A program made the translations under genes and the position numbers. DNA of 64,000 nt from Acidovorax sp. (GTDB lineage: Bacteria > Pseudomonadota > Gammaproteobacteria > Burkholderiales > Burkholderiaceae_C): positions 1 through 64,000 of the forward strand of contig JAUXZO010000049.1 in assembly GCA_030692685.1 (NCBI GenBank), written 5' to 3'. Each line of letters starts with the position of its first letter. The first letter of the stretch is position 1. The notes under the pieces were generated by a model that did not search any database, was not told the DNA's origin, and saw only the letters and a program-made list of their open reading frames with translations. Below are positions 54,835-64,000 of this stretch, one piece after another.

Positions 54835-55911
54835 ATGACCACTTTTGAACTGGTGAAGAGAATCCGCAGCCTGCACCGTTGTGGCAAAAGGCTTCTTGTA
54901 GCAGTGGCATTTGGGGTTACGGGGGTATCCGCGGCTGCTGCTGCTGCTGCGCCTGCATCTGACGTTTCTGGTCAAGCTGCGAGCCCAGTACTACCGGGCG
55001 AACGCGATGCGGCGCAATGGATTGAGCGGGTGCGCTTGGGCCCGTGCGCACGGGCGTATACCGGTACCTTCGTTGTGTTGTCCTCGGCAGGGGCCATGGC
55101 CAGTTCGCGAATATGGCATGCGTGTGATGGCGCGCAGCAACTGGAGCGCGTGGAAGCGCTCAGTGGCACGCCACGCACCGTTTTTCGACGCAATGATGAG
55201 GTACGCACGTTCTTGCCCCAGTCTCGGGTTGTGCGCACAGATCAGCGTGAAGCCTCCGGTATTTTTCCGCGGGTTCCGGTAGTCAGCGGTGCTTCGATTT
55301 CTCAGTTTTACGGGGTGCGCGTTTTAGGGCAAGAGCGGGTGGCGGGTCATATAGCAGACGTTGTGTGGTTCAAGCCGCACGACTCTCTGCGGTTCGGCTA
55401 CCGGTTGTGGAGCGAGCGCGACACGGGGCTGGTCGTCAAACTTCAAACGCTGGGCGGGGATGGTCGCGTGCTGGAACAAGCCGCTTTTTCCGAGCTGGAT
55501 TTGAACGCTTCGGTCCGCGCAGAAGAACTGTCTCGCATGATGGACGCTACGGCGGGATTCAAGGTTGTCGCTCCGGCCGTGGTAAACACCACCGCGCTGG
55601 CGGAAGGCTGGATCTTGCGTCAGCCAGCGGCAGGATTTGTCGCGGTAAGTTGCCACCGTCGTTCGGTTTCTCCAGCTGAAAACACGCCAAGCGTGCTGCA
55701 GTGTCTTTACTCAGATGGATTGGCTTCGGTATCGCTGTTTTTTGAGTCCTTCGATTCGCAGCGCCATGCCCCCGAACCACAGGTGTCCAGCATGGGTGCA
55801 ACGCAATTGCTTGCGCAGCGTGTTCCGCCAGACACTTGGGTAACGTTGGTGGGTGAGGTGCCGCTTCAGACACTACGCCTTTTTGCAGGTCAGCTTGAGC
55901 GCGCTCGCTGA
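54835..55911 (+). CDS. rseB: sigma-E regulatory protein RseB/MucB
   Basis: The 358-residue periplasmic protein has a signal peptide with an alanine run (GCTGCT codon repeats around 54933-54950) and the two-domain MucB/RseB pattern including YTGTFVVLSSAGAMASSRIW and SGIFPRVPVVSGASISQFYG. It shields RseA from proteolysis and senses misfolded or lipid ligands. The ATG at 54835 follows a GTG by three bases. Confidence 0.9.
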   Translation: MTTFELVKRIRSLHRCGKRLLVAVAFGVTGVSAAAAAAAPASDVSGQAASPVLPGERDAAQWIERVRLGPCARAYTGTFVVLSSAGAMASSRIWHACDGAQQLERVEALSGTPRTVFRRNDEVRTFLPQSRVVRTDQREASGIFPRVPVVSGASISQFYGVRVLGQERVAGHIADVVWFKPHDSLRFGYRLWSERDTGLVVKLQTLGGDGRVLEQAAFSELDLNASVRAEELSRMMDATAGFKVVAPAVVNTTALAEGWILRQPAAGFVAVSCHRRSVSPAENTPSVLQCLYSDGLASVSLFFESFDSQRHAPEPQVSSMGATQLLAQRVPPDTWVTLVGEVPLQTLRLFAGQLERAR

Positions 55912-56003
55912 GTGTCTGCGGTATCCCAGGCCCGCGGTTGCCGAGCGGGCGAAGCGCGATTGGAGGCGGTCAGGATGGCTTTCGGGCGGTTGTTGTGTGT
56001 TCG

Positions 56004-56031
56004 GGAACCAAATCGCTGCACACTCTTCACA
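56004..56031 (+). promoter_or_regulatory. possible RpoE-type promoter before mucD
   Basis: GGAACC (56004-56009), a 17-nt spacer and TCACA resemble the GGAACTT/TCTGA pattern of RpoE promoters. It would let mucD be induced apart from rpoE-rseAB. Confidence 0.35.
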
Positions 56032-56081
56032 TCACACACAGTTTGTTGACAGCAGTCGCAACAGATCATGAAAGGTCAATG

Positions 56082-57557
56082 ATGCCAAAGTTTGTTTGGG
56101 ATACGCTGCGCTCCGCGGCACTTGTCAGTGTTTTTGCCGGGGCATCCAGTCTTTTGGTGTTGCCGCATGCAGTTGCCAACGCGCAGCCGTCCGCAGTGGT
56201 AAGAGGGTTGCCAGACTTTACGGATTTGGTAGATCAGGTCGGCCCTTCCGTTGTCAATATTCGAACCGTAGAAAAGGCCGCCTCTCGCGGCAATGCCAAC
56301 GGCATGGATGAAGAGATGTTGGAATTCTTCCGCCGTTTCGGCGTGCCCATTCCAAATGGGCCCCGTCAGCAGCGGCCGCAACGGCCGCAGCAGGAGGAGG
56401 ACGCCCAGCCGCGTGGCGTGGGATCGGGCTTCATTCTGACGGCCGATGGTTTTGTGATGACCAACGCTCATGTGGTTGACGGTGCTGAAGAAGTCATCGT
56501 GACCCTTCCGGACAAGCGTGAGTTCAAGGCCAAGATCGTGGGTGCTGACAAGCGCACTGATGTCGCCGTGGTGAAGATAGAAGCGTCGGGGCTGCCTGCG
56601 GTCAAAGTGGGTGATGTCAGCCGCCTGCGTGTTGGCGAGTGGGTGATGGCGATTGGATCGCCTTTTGGCCTGGAGAACACGGTGACTGCAGGCATCGTGA
56701 GTGCCAAGCAGCGCGACACTGGCGACTACCTTCCTTTCATTCAGACGGATGTCGCCATCAACCCCGGTAATTCAGGTGGGCCACTCATCAACATGCGTGG
56801 TGAAGTGGTCGGTATCAACAGCCAGATCTATTCGCGCTCGGGAGGGTTCATGGGGATCTCGTTTGCGATCCCTATGGATGAAGCAATCCGCGTGAGCGAG
56901 CAATTGCGCGCATCGGGTCGTGTTACCCGCGGGCGCATTGGTGTACAGATTGGTCAAGTCACCAAGGATGTTGCCGAATCCATCGGCCTCGGAAAGCCGC
57001 AGGGCGCACTGGTGACAGGCGTGGAGACAGGTTCGCCTGCGGACAAGGCTGGAGTGGAAGCCGGCGACATCATCACGCGCTTCGATGGCAAGCCGATTGA
57101 AAAGGTGGCAGACCTGCCGCGACTCGTGGGCAACACCAAACCAGGCAACAAGAGCACGTTGACGGTTTTCCGGCGGGGAGCCTCGCGTGACCTGGGTATC
57201 ACGATTGCCGAGATCGAAGCGGATAAGCCTGCTGTGGCAAAGGCGCCGGAGCGCGAGGAAAAACCTAAGGCATCAGTGGCGGCGCAACAGATTGGTTTGG
57301 CCGTGACGGAGTTGACCGATGCTCAGAAGAAAGAGCTCAAGCTTCGCGGTGGTGTCGCAGTGGTTGCGGCGACGGAGGCTGCTGCGCGTGCGGGGCTGCG
57401 GGAAGGGGACATCATCTTGTCGATCGCCAACACGGAGATCTCGGGGGCCAAAGAGTTTGAGGCCGCACTGAGCAAGGCCGACAAGAGCAAGCCCATCAAC
57501 ATCTTGTATCGCCGGGGAGAATGGGCACAGTATGCGTTGATCCGACCCGCGCGTTGA
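56082..57557 (+). CDS. mucD: periplasmic serine protease MucD/DegP (Do family)
   Basis: The 491-residue protease has a signal peptide (about 1-32), the catalytic triad as NAHVVDGA, RTDVAVVKI and NPGNSGGPL, and two PDZ domains. AAAGG lies at 56071-56075, giving better spacing for the ATG at 56082 than for the ATG three bases earlier. It degrades or refolds damaged envelope proteins and dampens the RpoE response. Confidence 0.94.
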   Translation: MPKFVWDTLRSAALVSVFAGASSLLVLPHAVANAQPSAVVRGLPDFTDLVDQVGPSVVNIRTVEKAASRGNANGMDEEMLEFFRRFGVPIPNGPRQQRPQRPQQEEDAQPRGVGSGFILTADGFVMTNAHVVDGAEEVIVTLPDKREFKAKIVGADKRTDVAVVKIEASGLPAVKVGDVSRLRVGEWVMAIGSPFGLENTVTAGIVSAKQRDTGDYLPFIQTDVAINPGNSGGPLINMRGEVVGINSQIYSRSGGFMGISFAIPMDEAIRVSEQLRASGRVTRGRIGVQIGQVTKDVAESIGLGKPQGALVTGVETGSPADKAGVEAGDIITRFDGKPIEKVADLPRLVGNTKPGNKSTLTVFRRGASRDLGITIAEIEADKPAVAKAPEREEKPKASVAAQQIGLAVTELTDAQKKELKLRGGVAVVAATEAAARAGLREGDIILSIANTEISGAKEFEAALSKADKSKPINILYRRGEWAQYALIRPAR

Positions 57558-57667
57558 TGATTTGCGGCCTCTTCGGACGACGTGAATCCCTGCTTGAATG
57601 CGGGGGCTTTCACTGCCCAACCGACCCCTCAGGGCATATTTGACCGGTTTATAAGGTTGAGCTAGAT

Positions 57668-57688
57668 GTTAGCTTGCGCTAACTTTTT
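57668..57688 (+). terminator. intrinsic terminator after mucD
   Basis: GTTAGC (57668-57673), loop TTGC and GCTAAC (57678-57683) followed by TTTTT form a short rho-independent terminator 110 nt after the mucD stop codon. Confidence 0.6.
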
Positions 57689-57796
57689 GCGGGGCCTTGG
57701 ATCAAATTCGATAGAATAGAGGTCCTTGTTCAACGCCAATTGCATATCGACGGGCGCCACGTTCACGATGCGGGATTTTTCTGTGCAATGCACAGC

Positions 57797-57864
57797 TGAT
57801 CCACAGCTCACCCACAAGTTGTCCAGCGTTGTTGTTGAGTCGACTGTGAATAAACTGTGTATAA
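57797..57864. promoter_or_regulatory. cluster of DnaA-box sequences upstream of lepA
   Basis: TGTGAATAA (57845-57853) and TGTGTATAA (57856-57864) are perfect matches to the inverse of TTATNCACA and start 11 bp apart. Two weaker matches, TGATCCACA (57797-57805) and TCACCCACA (57808-57816), lie on the opposite strand nearby. No dnaA, dnaN or rpmH gene is adjacent, so this is more likely a regulatory or titration site than oriC. Confidence 0.55.
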
Positions 57865-57934
57865 AATCCTTGTTGCACCTTGGCAACTCCCTTCAGATGC
57901 TGTTGCTCGGGCTTTCTCGGGCAACCTTTTTGCC

Positions 57935-58011
57935 TACAATGAAGATCCAACTATCGCAGTTGCCAATGATTGTTGGTTCAGGGCGCGTCGCCATTCGACG
58001 CGCCCTTTTTT
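57935..58011 (+). ncRNA. possible short transcription unit upstream of lepA
   Basis: A TACAAT box at 57935-57940 is followed within about 40 nt by a strong terminator: GGGCGCGTCG (57981-57990), 5-nt loop, CGACGCGCCC (57996-58005), then six T. This would yield an RNA of about 60 nt or a lepA leader attenuator. No convincing -35 box is seen. No small peptide is obvious. Confidence 0.35.
57981..58011 (+). terminator. strong intrinsic terminator upstream of lepA
   Basis: A perfect 10-bp GC-rich stem with a 5-nt loop and a T6 tract ends 45 nt before the lepA start codon. Confidence 0.85.
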
Positions 58012-58055
58012 CTTGTGCGCACTGTTTTAATTCAATCACTTGACGCTTTCCGTTG

Positions 58056-59864
58056 ATGAACCACATCAGAAATTTTTCCATCATTGCGCACATCGATCAT
58101 GGCAAGTCGACGCTCGCCGACCGCTTGATTCAGCGCTGCGGAGGCTTGTCAGATCGTGATATGGAGGCTCAGGTTCTGGACTCGATGGATATCGAAAAAG
58201 AGCGTGGGATAACCATCAAGGCGCAGACCGCTGCCCTGCAATACAAGGCGCAGGACGGGCAGGTCTACAACCTCAATCTGATCGACACGCCGGGCCATGT
58301 CGACTTTTCGTATGAAGTGAGCCGCTCGTTGTCAGCATGTGAGGGCGCACTGCTCGTCGTTGATGCATCTCAGGGCGTAGAAGCGCAGACCGTGGCCAAC
58401 TGCTACACCGCGCTGGACCTTGGCGTCGAAGTGGTGCCCGTGCTGAACAAGATGGATCTGCCCAACGCCGACCCAGAGAACGCCAAGGTAGAGATCGAGG
58501 ATGTGATTGGCATTGACGCGACCGACGCTATTCCTTGTTCGGCCAAGACTGGCATGGGTATCGATGAGATCCTGGAAGCCATTGTGGCCAAGGTGCCTGC
58601 ACCGCGTGGCAATGCCGATGGCCCGCTGCGCGCGATGATCATCGATAGCTGGTTCGACAGCTACGTGGGTGTGGTGATGCTGGTACGTGTAGTGGATGGC
58701 CGCCTGCTCAAGGGTGAGCGCATCAAGATGATGGCGAGTGAGGCTGTGTACAACGCGGACAATTTGGGCGTTTTCACGCCCGCCAACGAGCCGCGCAACT
58801 CACTGGACGCGGGCCAAGTGGGCTACATCATCGCTGGCATTAAAGAATTGCAGGCCGCGAAGGTGGGCGACACCATCACGCTCGAAAAGAAGTTGCCCAA
58901 CAACGCGGGCCCAGCGTCAGAGGCGTTGCCAGGCTTCAAAGAAATCCAGCCCCAAGTGTTTGCTGGTTTGTACCCCACCGAAGCAAGTGAATACGATTCT
59001 CTGCGTGATGCGCTGGAAAAGCTCAAGCTCAATGATGCGTCGCTGCACTACGAACCTGAGGTGAGCCAGGCGCTTGGCTTTGGTTTTCGCTGCGGGTTCC
59101 TCGGGCTGTTGCATATGGAAATCGTGCAAGAGCGTCTGGAGCGGGAGTTCGACCAGGATCTCATCACGACCGCTCCCAGCGTGGTCTATCAAGTAGTCCG
59201 GGCCGATGGCGAAGTGGTGATGGTGGAGAACCCTTCCAAAATGCCCGACCAAGGGCGGTTGGAAGAAATCCGCGAACCCATTGTCACCGTGCACCTGTAC
59301 ATGCCTCAGGACTATGTGGGCCCGGTGATGACGCTGGCCAATCAAAAGCGCGGCGTGCAGATGAACATGGCGTACCACGGTCGCCAAGTCATGCTCACGT
59401 ATGAGATGCCACTCGGTGAAATCGTGCTCGACTTCTTCGACAAACTCAAATCGGTGTCGCGCGGATACGCATCCATGGACTATGAGTTCAAGGAATATCG
59501 GGCCTCCGACGTCGTGAAGGTGGATATTCTGCTCAATGGCGAAAAGGTGGATGCCTTGTCCATCATCGTGCATCGTTCGCAGTCCCAGTACCGGGGCCGT
59601 GCCGTGGTCGCCAAGATGCGTGAAATCATCAGCCGCCAGATGTATGACGTGGCTATCCAGGCGGCCATCGGCGCCAACATCATTGCGCGCGAGACCATCA
59701 AGGCCTTGCGCAAAAACGTGCTGGCAAAATGTTATGGCGGTGACGTTAGTCGCAAGCGCAAGCTCCTTGAAAAACAAAAAGCAGGCAAGAAACGCATGAA
59801 ACAGATTGGATCAGTCGAGGTGCCGCAGGAGGCATTCTTGGCCATTTTGCAGGTGGAAGACTGA
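58056..59864 (+). CDS. lepA: translation elongation factor 4 (LepA)
   Basis: The 602-residue GTPase has [14 protein letters not shown], the switch segment [29 protein letters not shown] and [10 protein letters not shown], and the LepA-specific C-terminal SGYASMD-like block ([14 protein letters not shown]) with [20 protein letters not shown]. It acts on ribosomes during initiation or stalled elongation. The lepB ATG overlaps its stop by one base. Confidence 0.97.
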   Translation: MNHIRNFSIIAHIDHGKSTLADRLIQRCGGLSDRDMEAQVLDSMDIEKERGITIKAQTAALQYKAQDGQVYNLNLIDTPGHVDFSYEVSRSLSACEGALLVVDASQGVEAQTVANCYTALDLGVEVVPVLNKMDLPNADPENAKVEIEDVIGIDATDAIPCSAKTGMGIDEILEAIVAKVPAPRGNADGPLRAMIIDSWFDSYVGVVMLVRVVDGRLLKGERIKMMASEAVYNADNLGVFTPANEPRNSLDAGQVGYIIAGIKELQAAKVGDTITLEKKLPNNAGPASEALPGFKEIQPQVFAGLYPTEASEYDSLRDALEKLKLNDASLHYEPEVSQALGFGFRCGFLGLLHMEIVQERLEREFDQDLITTAPSVVYQVVRADGEVVMVENPSKMPDQGRLEEIREPIVTVHLYMPQDYVGPVMTLANQKRGVQMNMAYHGRQVMLTYEMPLGEIVLDFFDKLKSVSRGYASMDYEFKEYRASDVVKVDILLNGEKVDALSIIVHRSQSQYRGRAVVAKMREIISRQMYDVAIQAAIGANIIARETIKALRKNVLAKCYGGDVSRKRKLLEKQKAGKKRMKQIGSVEVPQEAFLAILQVED

Positions 59865-60838
59865 TGCCGTTTATGCAAATTCTCACCTCCGCGGTGCTGG
59901 CGGCTTTTGTGGGCTATATCGGCGCTTGGTACATGGGCGCCATTGAAGGCAACTTCGCTCTGTTGCTGTTTTTGGCAACGGTAGTCACCGGGGCCTACTG
60001 GCTTGGTGAACGGATTTATTTTCTTCCCCGCCGTCGTCAGGCAGCGCAAGCCATTGAAGCGGCCGCGGTACAGCGCCGTGCCGAACTCGACCGCATGGGC
60101 ATTCGTCAGGTGGATGTAGACGCACAGGAGGCAAAGGGCCGCATTCTGATGCAGCCCTGGTGGCTGGATTGGACCGCGGGACTTTTCCCGGTGATTGCTG
60201 CTGTGTTTTTCCTGCGGTCATTTTTGTTTGAGCCGTTCAAGATCCCGTCGGGCTCCATGATTCCCACTTTGTTGGTGGGCGACCTGATCCTGGTGAATAA
60301 ATTCACCTATGGCGTTCGCCTGCCGGTGATCCACAAGAAAATCACCGAAGGCAACAAGCCTGAGCGGGGTGACGTGATGGTGTTTCGCTATCCACCGCAG
60401 CCCAGCCTGGACTACATCAAGCGGGTGGTTGGTGTGCCTGGGGATGAGGTGGCATATATCAACAAGCGCCTGACGATTAACGGTCAGGTGATCGACACCA
60501 AAGCGTTACCTGATTTTTTTGAAGAAGATTCGATGCGTTACTTCAAGCAATTTGAAGAACAATTGGGCAGCCAGCCCCATCGGTTGCTCAATAACCCGGA
60601 CGTTCCCGCCTTTGTGCAAGGCGCCAGTAATTTTGCCTACCGCGATAACTGTCGCTACAGTGTCGAAGGCGTCACCTGCAAGGTGCCTGAAGGCCACTAC
60701 TTCATGATGGGCGACAACCGGGACAACTCTCTGGATTCGCGCTACTGGGGGTTTGTGCCTGAGGGCAATATTGTCGGGAAAGCCTTTTTTGTCTGGATGA
60801 ATTTCGGTAGTCTCAAGCGAATCGGTCCATTTCATTGA
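59864..60838 (+). CDS. lepB: signal peptidase I
   Basis: The 324-residue inner-membrane enzyme has two N-terminal membrane helices, a third near residue 105-122, the nucleophile in IPSGSMIPTL, the general-base lysine in YIKRVVGVPGD and the C-terminal GDNRDNSLDSRYWG box. It removes signal peptides from exported proteins. Confidence 0.96.
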   Translation: MPFMQILTSAVLAAFVGYIGAWYMGAIEGNFALLLFLATVVTGAYWLGERIYFLPRRRQAAQAIEAAAVQRRAELDRMGIRQVDVDAQEAKGRILMQPWWLDWTAGLFPVIAAVFFLRSFLFEPFKIPSGSMIPTLLVGDLILVNKFTYGVRLPVIHKKITEGNKPERGDVMVFRYPPQPSLDYIKRVVGVPGDEVAYINKRLTINGQVIDTKALPDFFEEDSMRYFKQFEEQLGSQPHRLLNNPDVPAFVQGASNFAYRDNCRYSVEGVTCKVPEGHYFMMGDNRDNSLDSRYWGFVPEGNIVGKAFFVWMNFGSLKRIGPFH

Positions 60839-60875
60839 GCGGGATCTGTCGCAGAACACAAGGAGAGGGTAAGTT

Positions 60876-61238
60876 ATGAAGTTGCATCGCACAGCCAGCC
60901 GGTCGCGTCAGCGCGGGTTGTCTTTTATTGGGCTTGTTTTTTTTGGAGTGTTTGCAGTGGCTGCGTTCGCGATTGGCGGTCAGTCGGTGCCGATCTTTCT
61001 GGAAAACGTCGCAATCAAGAAAGCGGCAGAGAAGGCAAAGCTCGAAAGCTCGGTGCCGGGTATTCGGGCGGCATTTGATCGGGCAGCCGCTATTGACGAC
61101 ATCACGTCGATTCAAGGCAAAGACCTTGAGATCACCAAGCGCGGTGACAAAACGGTGGTTGGCTTCAAATATTCGCGTGAAATCGCTTTGGCGGGCCCGG
61201 CCTTCCTGGTTTACCGCTTCGAAGAGCAGACCAAGTAA
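60876..61238 (+). CDS. DUF4845 membrane protein
   Basis: The 120-residue protein has one membrane helix after SRQRGLSFIGLVFFGVFAV, whose QRGLSFIG start resembles a type IV pilin-like leader, and a small periplasmic domain. DUF4845 proteins sit between lepB and rnc in betaproteobacteria; function is unknown. The rnc GTG follows its stop directly. Confidence 0.85.
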   Translation: MKLHRTASRSRQRGLSFIGLVFFGVFAVAAFAIGGQSVPIFLENVAIKKAAEKAKLESSVPGIRAAFDRAAAIDDITSIQGKDLEITKRGDKTVVGFKYSREIALAGPAFLVYRFEEQTK

Positions 61239-61922
61239 GTGCATCCTGGCCTGTTAGCGTTGCAGGACCGCCTGCAGCATGTCTTTTCCGATCCGTCCCT
61301 CCTTCAGCGCGCCGCCACACACCGCAGTTTCTCCGCGGACCACAATGAGCGGCTGGAGTTTCTGGGTGATTCCGTTTTGAACCTGGCCGTGGCAAGCCTG
61401 CTGTACCAGCGGCTGTCTGCGCTGCCGGAAGGGGATCTTTCGCGTGTGCGTGCCAACCTGGTCAAGCAAGACACCTTGTACCAGTTGGCGTTGCGGTTGA
61501 AGGTTTCTGATGTGTTGCGTCTGGGCGAGGGGGAATGCAAGTCTGGTGGGCAGCAGCGTCCGTCCATCCTTGCGGATGCACTGGAGGCCTTGATCGGTGC
61601 GGTGTATCTGGATGCAGGGTATGCCAGCGCCGAGGCGTTGGTCCACCGTCTGTTTCAAGGCGTGGAGATCAACCCGCAGATGCAGGCGGCCTCCAAGGAC
61701 CCCAAAACCGCGTTGCAGGAGTGGCTCCAGGGCCGCAAAATGAAGCTGCCGCAATACAAAGTGGTGGCTACCGTGGGCGCCGCGCACCGCCAGACCTTTG
61801 ATGTCGAGTGCGATATTCCCGAATTGGGCCTCACCGAGCGCGGCATTGGTGGCTCCCGCCGGGCGGGCGAGCAGGCCGCCGCAGAGGCCATGCTGGCCAC
61901 ATTGAAAGCAAAGAAATTATGA
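61239..61922 (+). CDS. rnc: ribonuclease III
   Basis: The 227-residue enzyme has the signature [14 protein letters not shown], the second acidic site in [15 protein letters not shown], and a C-terminal double-stranded RNA-binding domain. It starts with GTG. It processes rRNA and structured mRNAs. Its stop overlaps the era start by four bases. Confidence 0.95.
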   Translation: MHPGLLALQDRLQHVFSDPSLLQRAATHRSFSADHNERLEFLGDSVLNLAVASLLYQRLSALPEGDLSRVRANLVKQDTLYQLALRLKVSDVLRLGEGECKSGGQQRPSILADALEALIGAVYLDAGYASAEALVHRLFQGVEINPQMQAASKDPKTALQEWLQGRKMKLPQYKVVATVGAAHRQTFDVECDIPELGLTERGIGGSRRAGEQAAAEAMLATLKAKKL

Positions 61923-62923
61923 ATGATGCTACCAAAGATGTAGCTGGTGACGAAGGCGCAGAAAGCGCTCCGGTGCAAAATGACCTGGAAGCCATGTTGG
62001 CTGCGGCGGGCGCTCCAGCGGCTGTGCCAGGTCAACGCTGTGGCGTGATCGCCATCGTAGGCAAGCCCAACGTGGGTAAATCGACGCTGCTCAATGCCCT
62101 GGTGGGCCAAAAAATCAGCATCACCTCGCGCAAGGCGCAGACCACGCGCCACCGCATCACCGGTATCCGCACGCGCGAGCAAACGCAGTTTGTCTTCGTC
62201 GATACCCCTGGTTTCCAGACACGGCACGCCACAGCGCTCAATAAATCGCTGAACAAGACCGTGATGGGCGCGATTGGCGACGTGGATTTGATCCTGTTCG
62301 TGGTGGAGGCGGGCAACTTCACGCTGGCCGATGCCAAGGTGCTGTCGCTGTTCAAGCCCGGCATCCCCACGCTGCTGCTGGCCAACAAACTTGACATGGT
62401 GCACCGCCGCGCCGAGCTTGCGCCGTGGCTCAAGAGCATGCAAGAGCGCCACCCGTTTGCCGAATTCGTGCCCATGTCGGCCAAGAACAAGGGCGACATC
62501 GAACGCTTGTTTGGCATCTGCGCCAAATACCTGCCGGAGCAGGCATGGTGGTATGGCGAAGAAGAACTGACCGACCGAAGCGAAAAATTCCTGGCGTCGG
62601 AAACCGTGCGCGAAAAGCTGTTCCGCTTCACCGGCGACGAACTGCCCTACACCTCGACCGTGGTGATCGACAAGTTCGAGGAAGAAGCCAGCAAGGCGCA
62701 CAAGCGCATGGTGAAGATCGCCGCCACCATCGTGGTGGAGCGTGACAACCACAAGATGATGGTCATTGGCGACAAGGGCGAACGCCTCAAGCGCATCGGC
62801 ACGGAAGCCCGCCAAGAGCTGGAAAAGCTCATGGATGCCAAAGTGTTTTTGGAGCTTTGGGTCAAGGTGCGCTCCGGCTGGGCCGACGATGAAGCGCGCG
62901 TGCGCTCGTTCGGCTACGAATAA
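61919..62923 (+). CDS. era: GTPase Era
   Basis: The 334-residue GTPase has G1 GKPNVGKST, switch G3 DTPGF, G4 NKLD and a C-terminal KH domain ([20 protein letters not shown]). It helps assemble the 30S subunit. An N-terminal extension of about 40 residues precedes the usual start; its first codons resemble the flank of the dispersed repeat, a weak observation. Confidence 0.95.
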   Translation: MNDATKDVAGDEGAESAPVQNDLEAMLAAAGAPAAVPGQRCGVIAIVGKPNVGKSTLLNALVGQKISITSRKAQTTRHRITGIRTREQTQFVFVDTPGFQTRHATALNKSLNKTVMGAIGDVDLILFVVEAGNFTLADAKVLSLFKPGIPTLLLANKLDMVHRRAELAPWLKSMQERHPFAEFVPMSAKNKGDIERLFGICAKYLPEQAWWYGEEELTDRSEKFLASETVREKLFRFTGDELPYTSTVVIDKFEEEASKAHKRMVKIAATIVVERDNHKMMVIGDKGERLKRIGTEARQELEKLMDAKVFLELWVKVRSGWADDEARVRSFGYE

Positions 62924-63013
62924 TCCTGTGCCTGCCCGCGACCCTGTCTTGCCCGGGCGGCAAAAGCGGGCTGGCGCTTGCCAGCCGCGCACACTTTTCC
63001 AGGTTTGACTCCG

Positions 63014-63781
63014 ATGGCCGCTGCCAAGCGCATTTCAGACGAGCCAGCCTTTGTGCTGCACAGCTACGACTGGAGCGAATCCAGCCTGATTTTGGAAGTT
63101 TTTTGCCGCCAGCAAGGGCGTGTCGCGCTGGTAGCCAAGGGCGCGAAAAAGCCCACCTCCAACTTCCGCCCAGTGCTGCTGCCGCTGCAGCCCTTGCTGT
63201 TGACCTACACGCTCAGCGGCGATGGCAATGCCGATATCCACACCCTCAAAGGCGCGGAGTGGGTGGGCGGGCATGTGATGCCCACAGGCGATGCGTTGCT
63301 GTCGGGCATGTACCTCAACGAACTCCTGCTGCGCCTGCTGGCCCGCGCCGACCCCCACCATGCCCTGTTCGATGCATACGCCGGTGTGGTGCGCGTGCTG
63401 GCCAGCGAGCACGGTGACGCGCTGGAGCCGGTGTTGCGCAGCTTCGAGTTGCTGCTGCTGCGCGAAATTGGTTTGCTCCCGGGCCTGGATGTTCAGACCA
63501 TGACTTTGGAGCCGCTGCGGCCGACAACGCGCTACACGTTGGTGCCCGAAGGCGGCTTGCGCGCAGCCTCCGCCGCCGACCGCGCGGGCCTGCTTGGCAG
63601 CCAGTGGCAAACGCTGCAGCGCGCGCTGGATGACGATACCGCCAGCTATACCGCCACCTTGCGTGCCTGTGCGCCAGTGGCCTCAGAACTCAAACCCCAG
63701 TTGCGGACTTTGCTGCAATACCATTGCGGCAGTCCGATGCTGCGCACCCGCCAGCTCATGATTGACCTGCAGGCCCTATGA
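63014..63781 (+). CDS. recO: DNA repair protein RecO
   Basis: The 255-residue protein has the RecO OB-fold start ([20 protein letters not shown] then [13 protein letters not shown]) and a helical C-terminal domain. It loads RecA with RecR in gap repair. The ATG at 63014 fits the family. Four-base overlap with pdxJ. Confidence 0.93.
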   Translation: MAAAKRISDEPAFVLHSYDWSESSLILEVFCRQQGRVALVAKGAKKPTSNFRPVLLPLQPLLLTYTLSGDGNADIHTLKGAEWVGGHVMPTGDALLSGMYLNELLLRLLARADPHHALFDAYAGVVRVLASEHGDALEPVLRSFELLLLREIGLLPGLDVQTMTLEPLRPTTRYTLVPEGGLRAASAADRAGLLGSQWQTLQRALDDDTASYTATLRACAPVASELKPQLRTLLQYHCGSPMLRTRQLMIDLQAL

Positions 63782-64000
63782 CATCCCCTTCACAGCCATC
63801 GCATCGCACCGCCTTGTCGGTCAACGTCAACAAAGTCGCGCTGCTGCGCAACACGCGCCACCTGGGCATTCCGAGCGTCACGCGCGCGGCAGAGCTGTGC
63901 TTGCAGGCCGGTGCGCAGGGCATCACCGTGCATCCCCGGCCTGACGAGCGGCACATTCGCGGCCAGGACGTGTTCGAGCTGGCCGCGCTGATGAAAGCCT
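63778..64000 (+). CDS. pdxJ: pyridoxine 5'-phosphate synthase, partial at the window end
   Basis: The first 74 residues are present: [18 protein letters not shown] and [17 protein letters not shown] are diagnostic of PdxJ, which forms pyridoxine 5'-phosphate from deoxyxylulose phosphate. The gene continues beyond the window. Its ATG overlaps the recO stop codon. Confidence 0.94.
   Translation, partial: MTSPSQPSHRTALSVNVNKVALLRNTRHLGIPSVTRAAELCLQAGAQGITVHPRPDERHIRGQDVFELAALMKA

Noticed and set aside
57797..57864. Chromosomal origin (oriC)
   Set aside because: No dnaA, dnaN, gyrB or rpmH gene is near and only two strong boxes are present; a complete origin usually has more boxes and an AT-rich unwinding element.
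57726..58043. A 105-codon plus-strand frame upstream of lepA
   Set aside because: It crosses DnaA boxes and a strong terminator and resembles no protein I know.
61919..61960. Era N-terminus as a third repeat-derived coding segment
   Set aside because: Only a loose match to the repeat flank and no palindrome; not strong enough to claim.
61655..62992. A 445-codon minus-strand frame
   Set aside because: It is antisense to era, which has complete GTPase motifs.

Overview
The window looks like chromosomal DNA of a high-GC betaproteobacterium of the Comamonadaceae, most like Acidovorax. The basis is gene order (yceD-rpmF-plsX-fabH-fabD-fabG-acpP-fabF, then rpoE-rseA-rseB-mucD, then lepA-lepB-DUF4845-rnc-era-recO-pdxJ), the protein sequences, and three intergenic repeat types I recognise from that family. 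No rRNA, tRNA, CRISPR array, prophage or insertion sequence was seen.

Layout. 0.3-1.3 kb: a stand-alone MetE-type methionine synthase. 1.5-10.5 kb: what reads as one regulon. It holds a cytochrome c gene broken by a TAG codon, a SigK-like ECF sigma factor with its RskA-type anti-sigma factor, a four-gene envelope operon (DUF4331 protein, small lipoprotein, TPR protein, HupE/UreJ-like membrane protein) and a three-gene operon (DUF3034 barrel, truncated globin, cupredoxin). Four promoter-like sites share an ATCCA box and a CGTA box with an identical 15-nt spacer; they precede the broken cytochrome, the sigma factor and both operons. 10.8-19.0 kb: a membrane-anchored diheme cytochrome c, then (minus strand) an ABC importer of the putrescine/opine type with a three-subunit flavin/iron-sulfur oxidase resembling HcnABC or opine oxidase, divergent from an IclR regulator at 19.3 kb. 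20.2-22.1 kb: an accessory islet with a HEPN-like protein and a Phd/RelE-type toxin-antitoxin pair. 22.2-29.5 kb: a LysR regulator ending in a tetranucleotide tract, divergent from an amaB-like aldehyde dehydrogenase, FAD oxidoreductase, aminotransferase and TPP enzyme, probably an amino-acid (lysine-type) catabolic operon.

29.6-37.5 kb: diguanylate cyclase, DNA polymerase IV, a TPR protein, an Aer-like chemoreceptor, QueF, a prolyl-4-hydroxylase-like oxygenase and YaaA. 37.7-46.5 kb: RNase E with an apparent one-base deletion, divergent RluC-type pseudouridine synthase, HAD phosphatase, Rieske protein, S49 peptidase, RsmI-like methyltransferase and Maf. 46.5-64 kb: conserved housekeeping blocks for fatty-acid synthesis, envelope stress, signal-peptide processing and ribosome/RNA maturation, ending inside pdxJ. 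The gap before lepA holds two perfect DnaA boxes and a possible small RNA unit.

A dispersed palindromic repeat (9-bp arms, 7-nt loop) occurs at least eight times. One copy supplies most of the signal-peptide codons of the cupredoxin gene.
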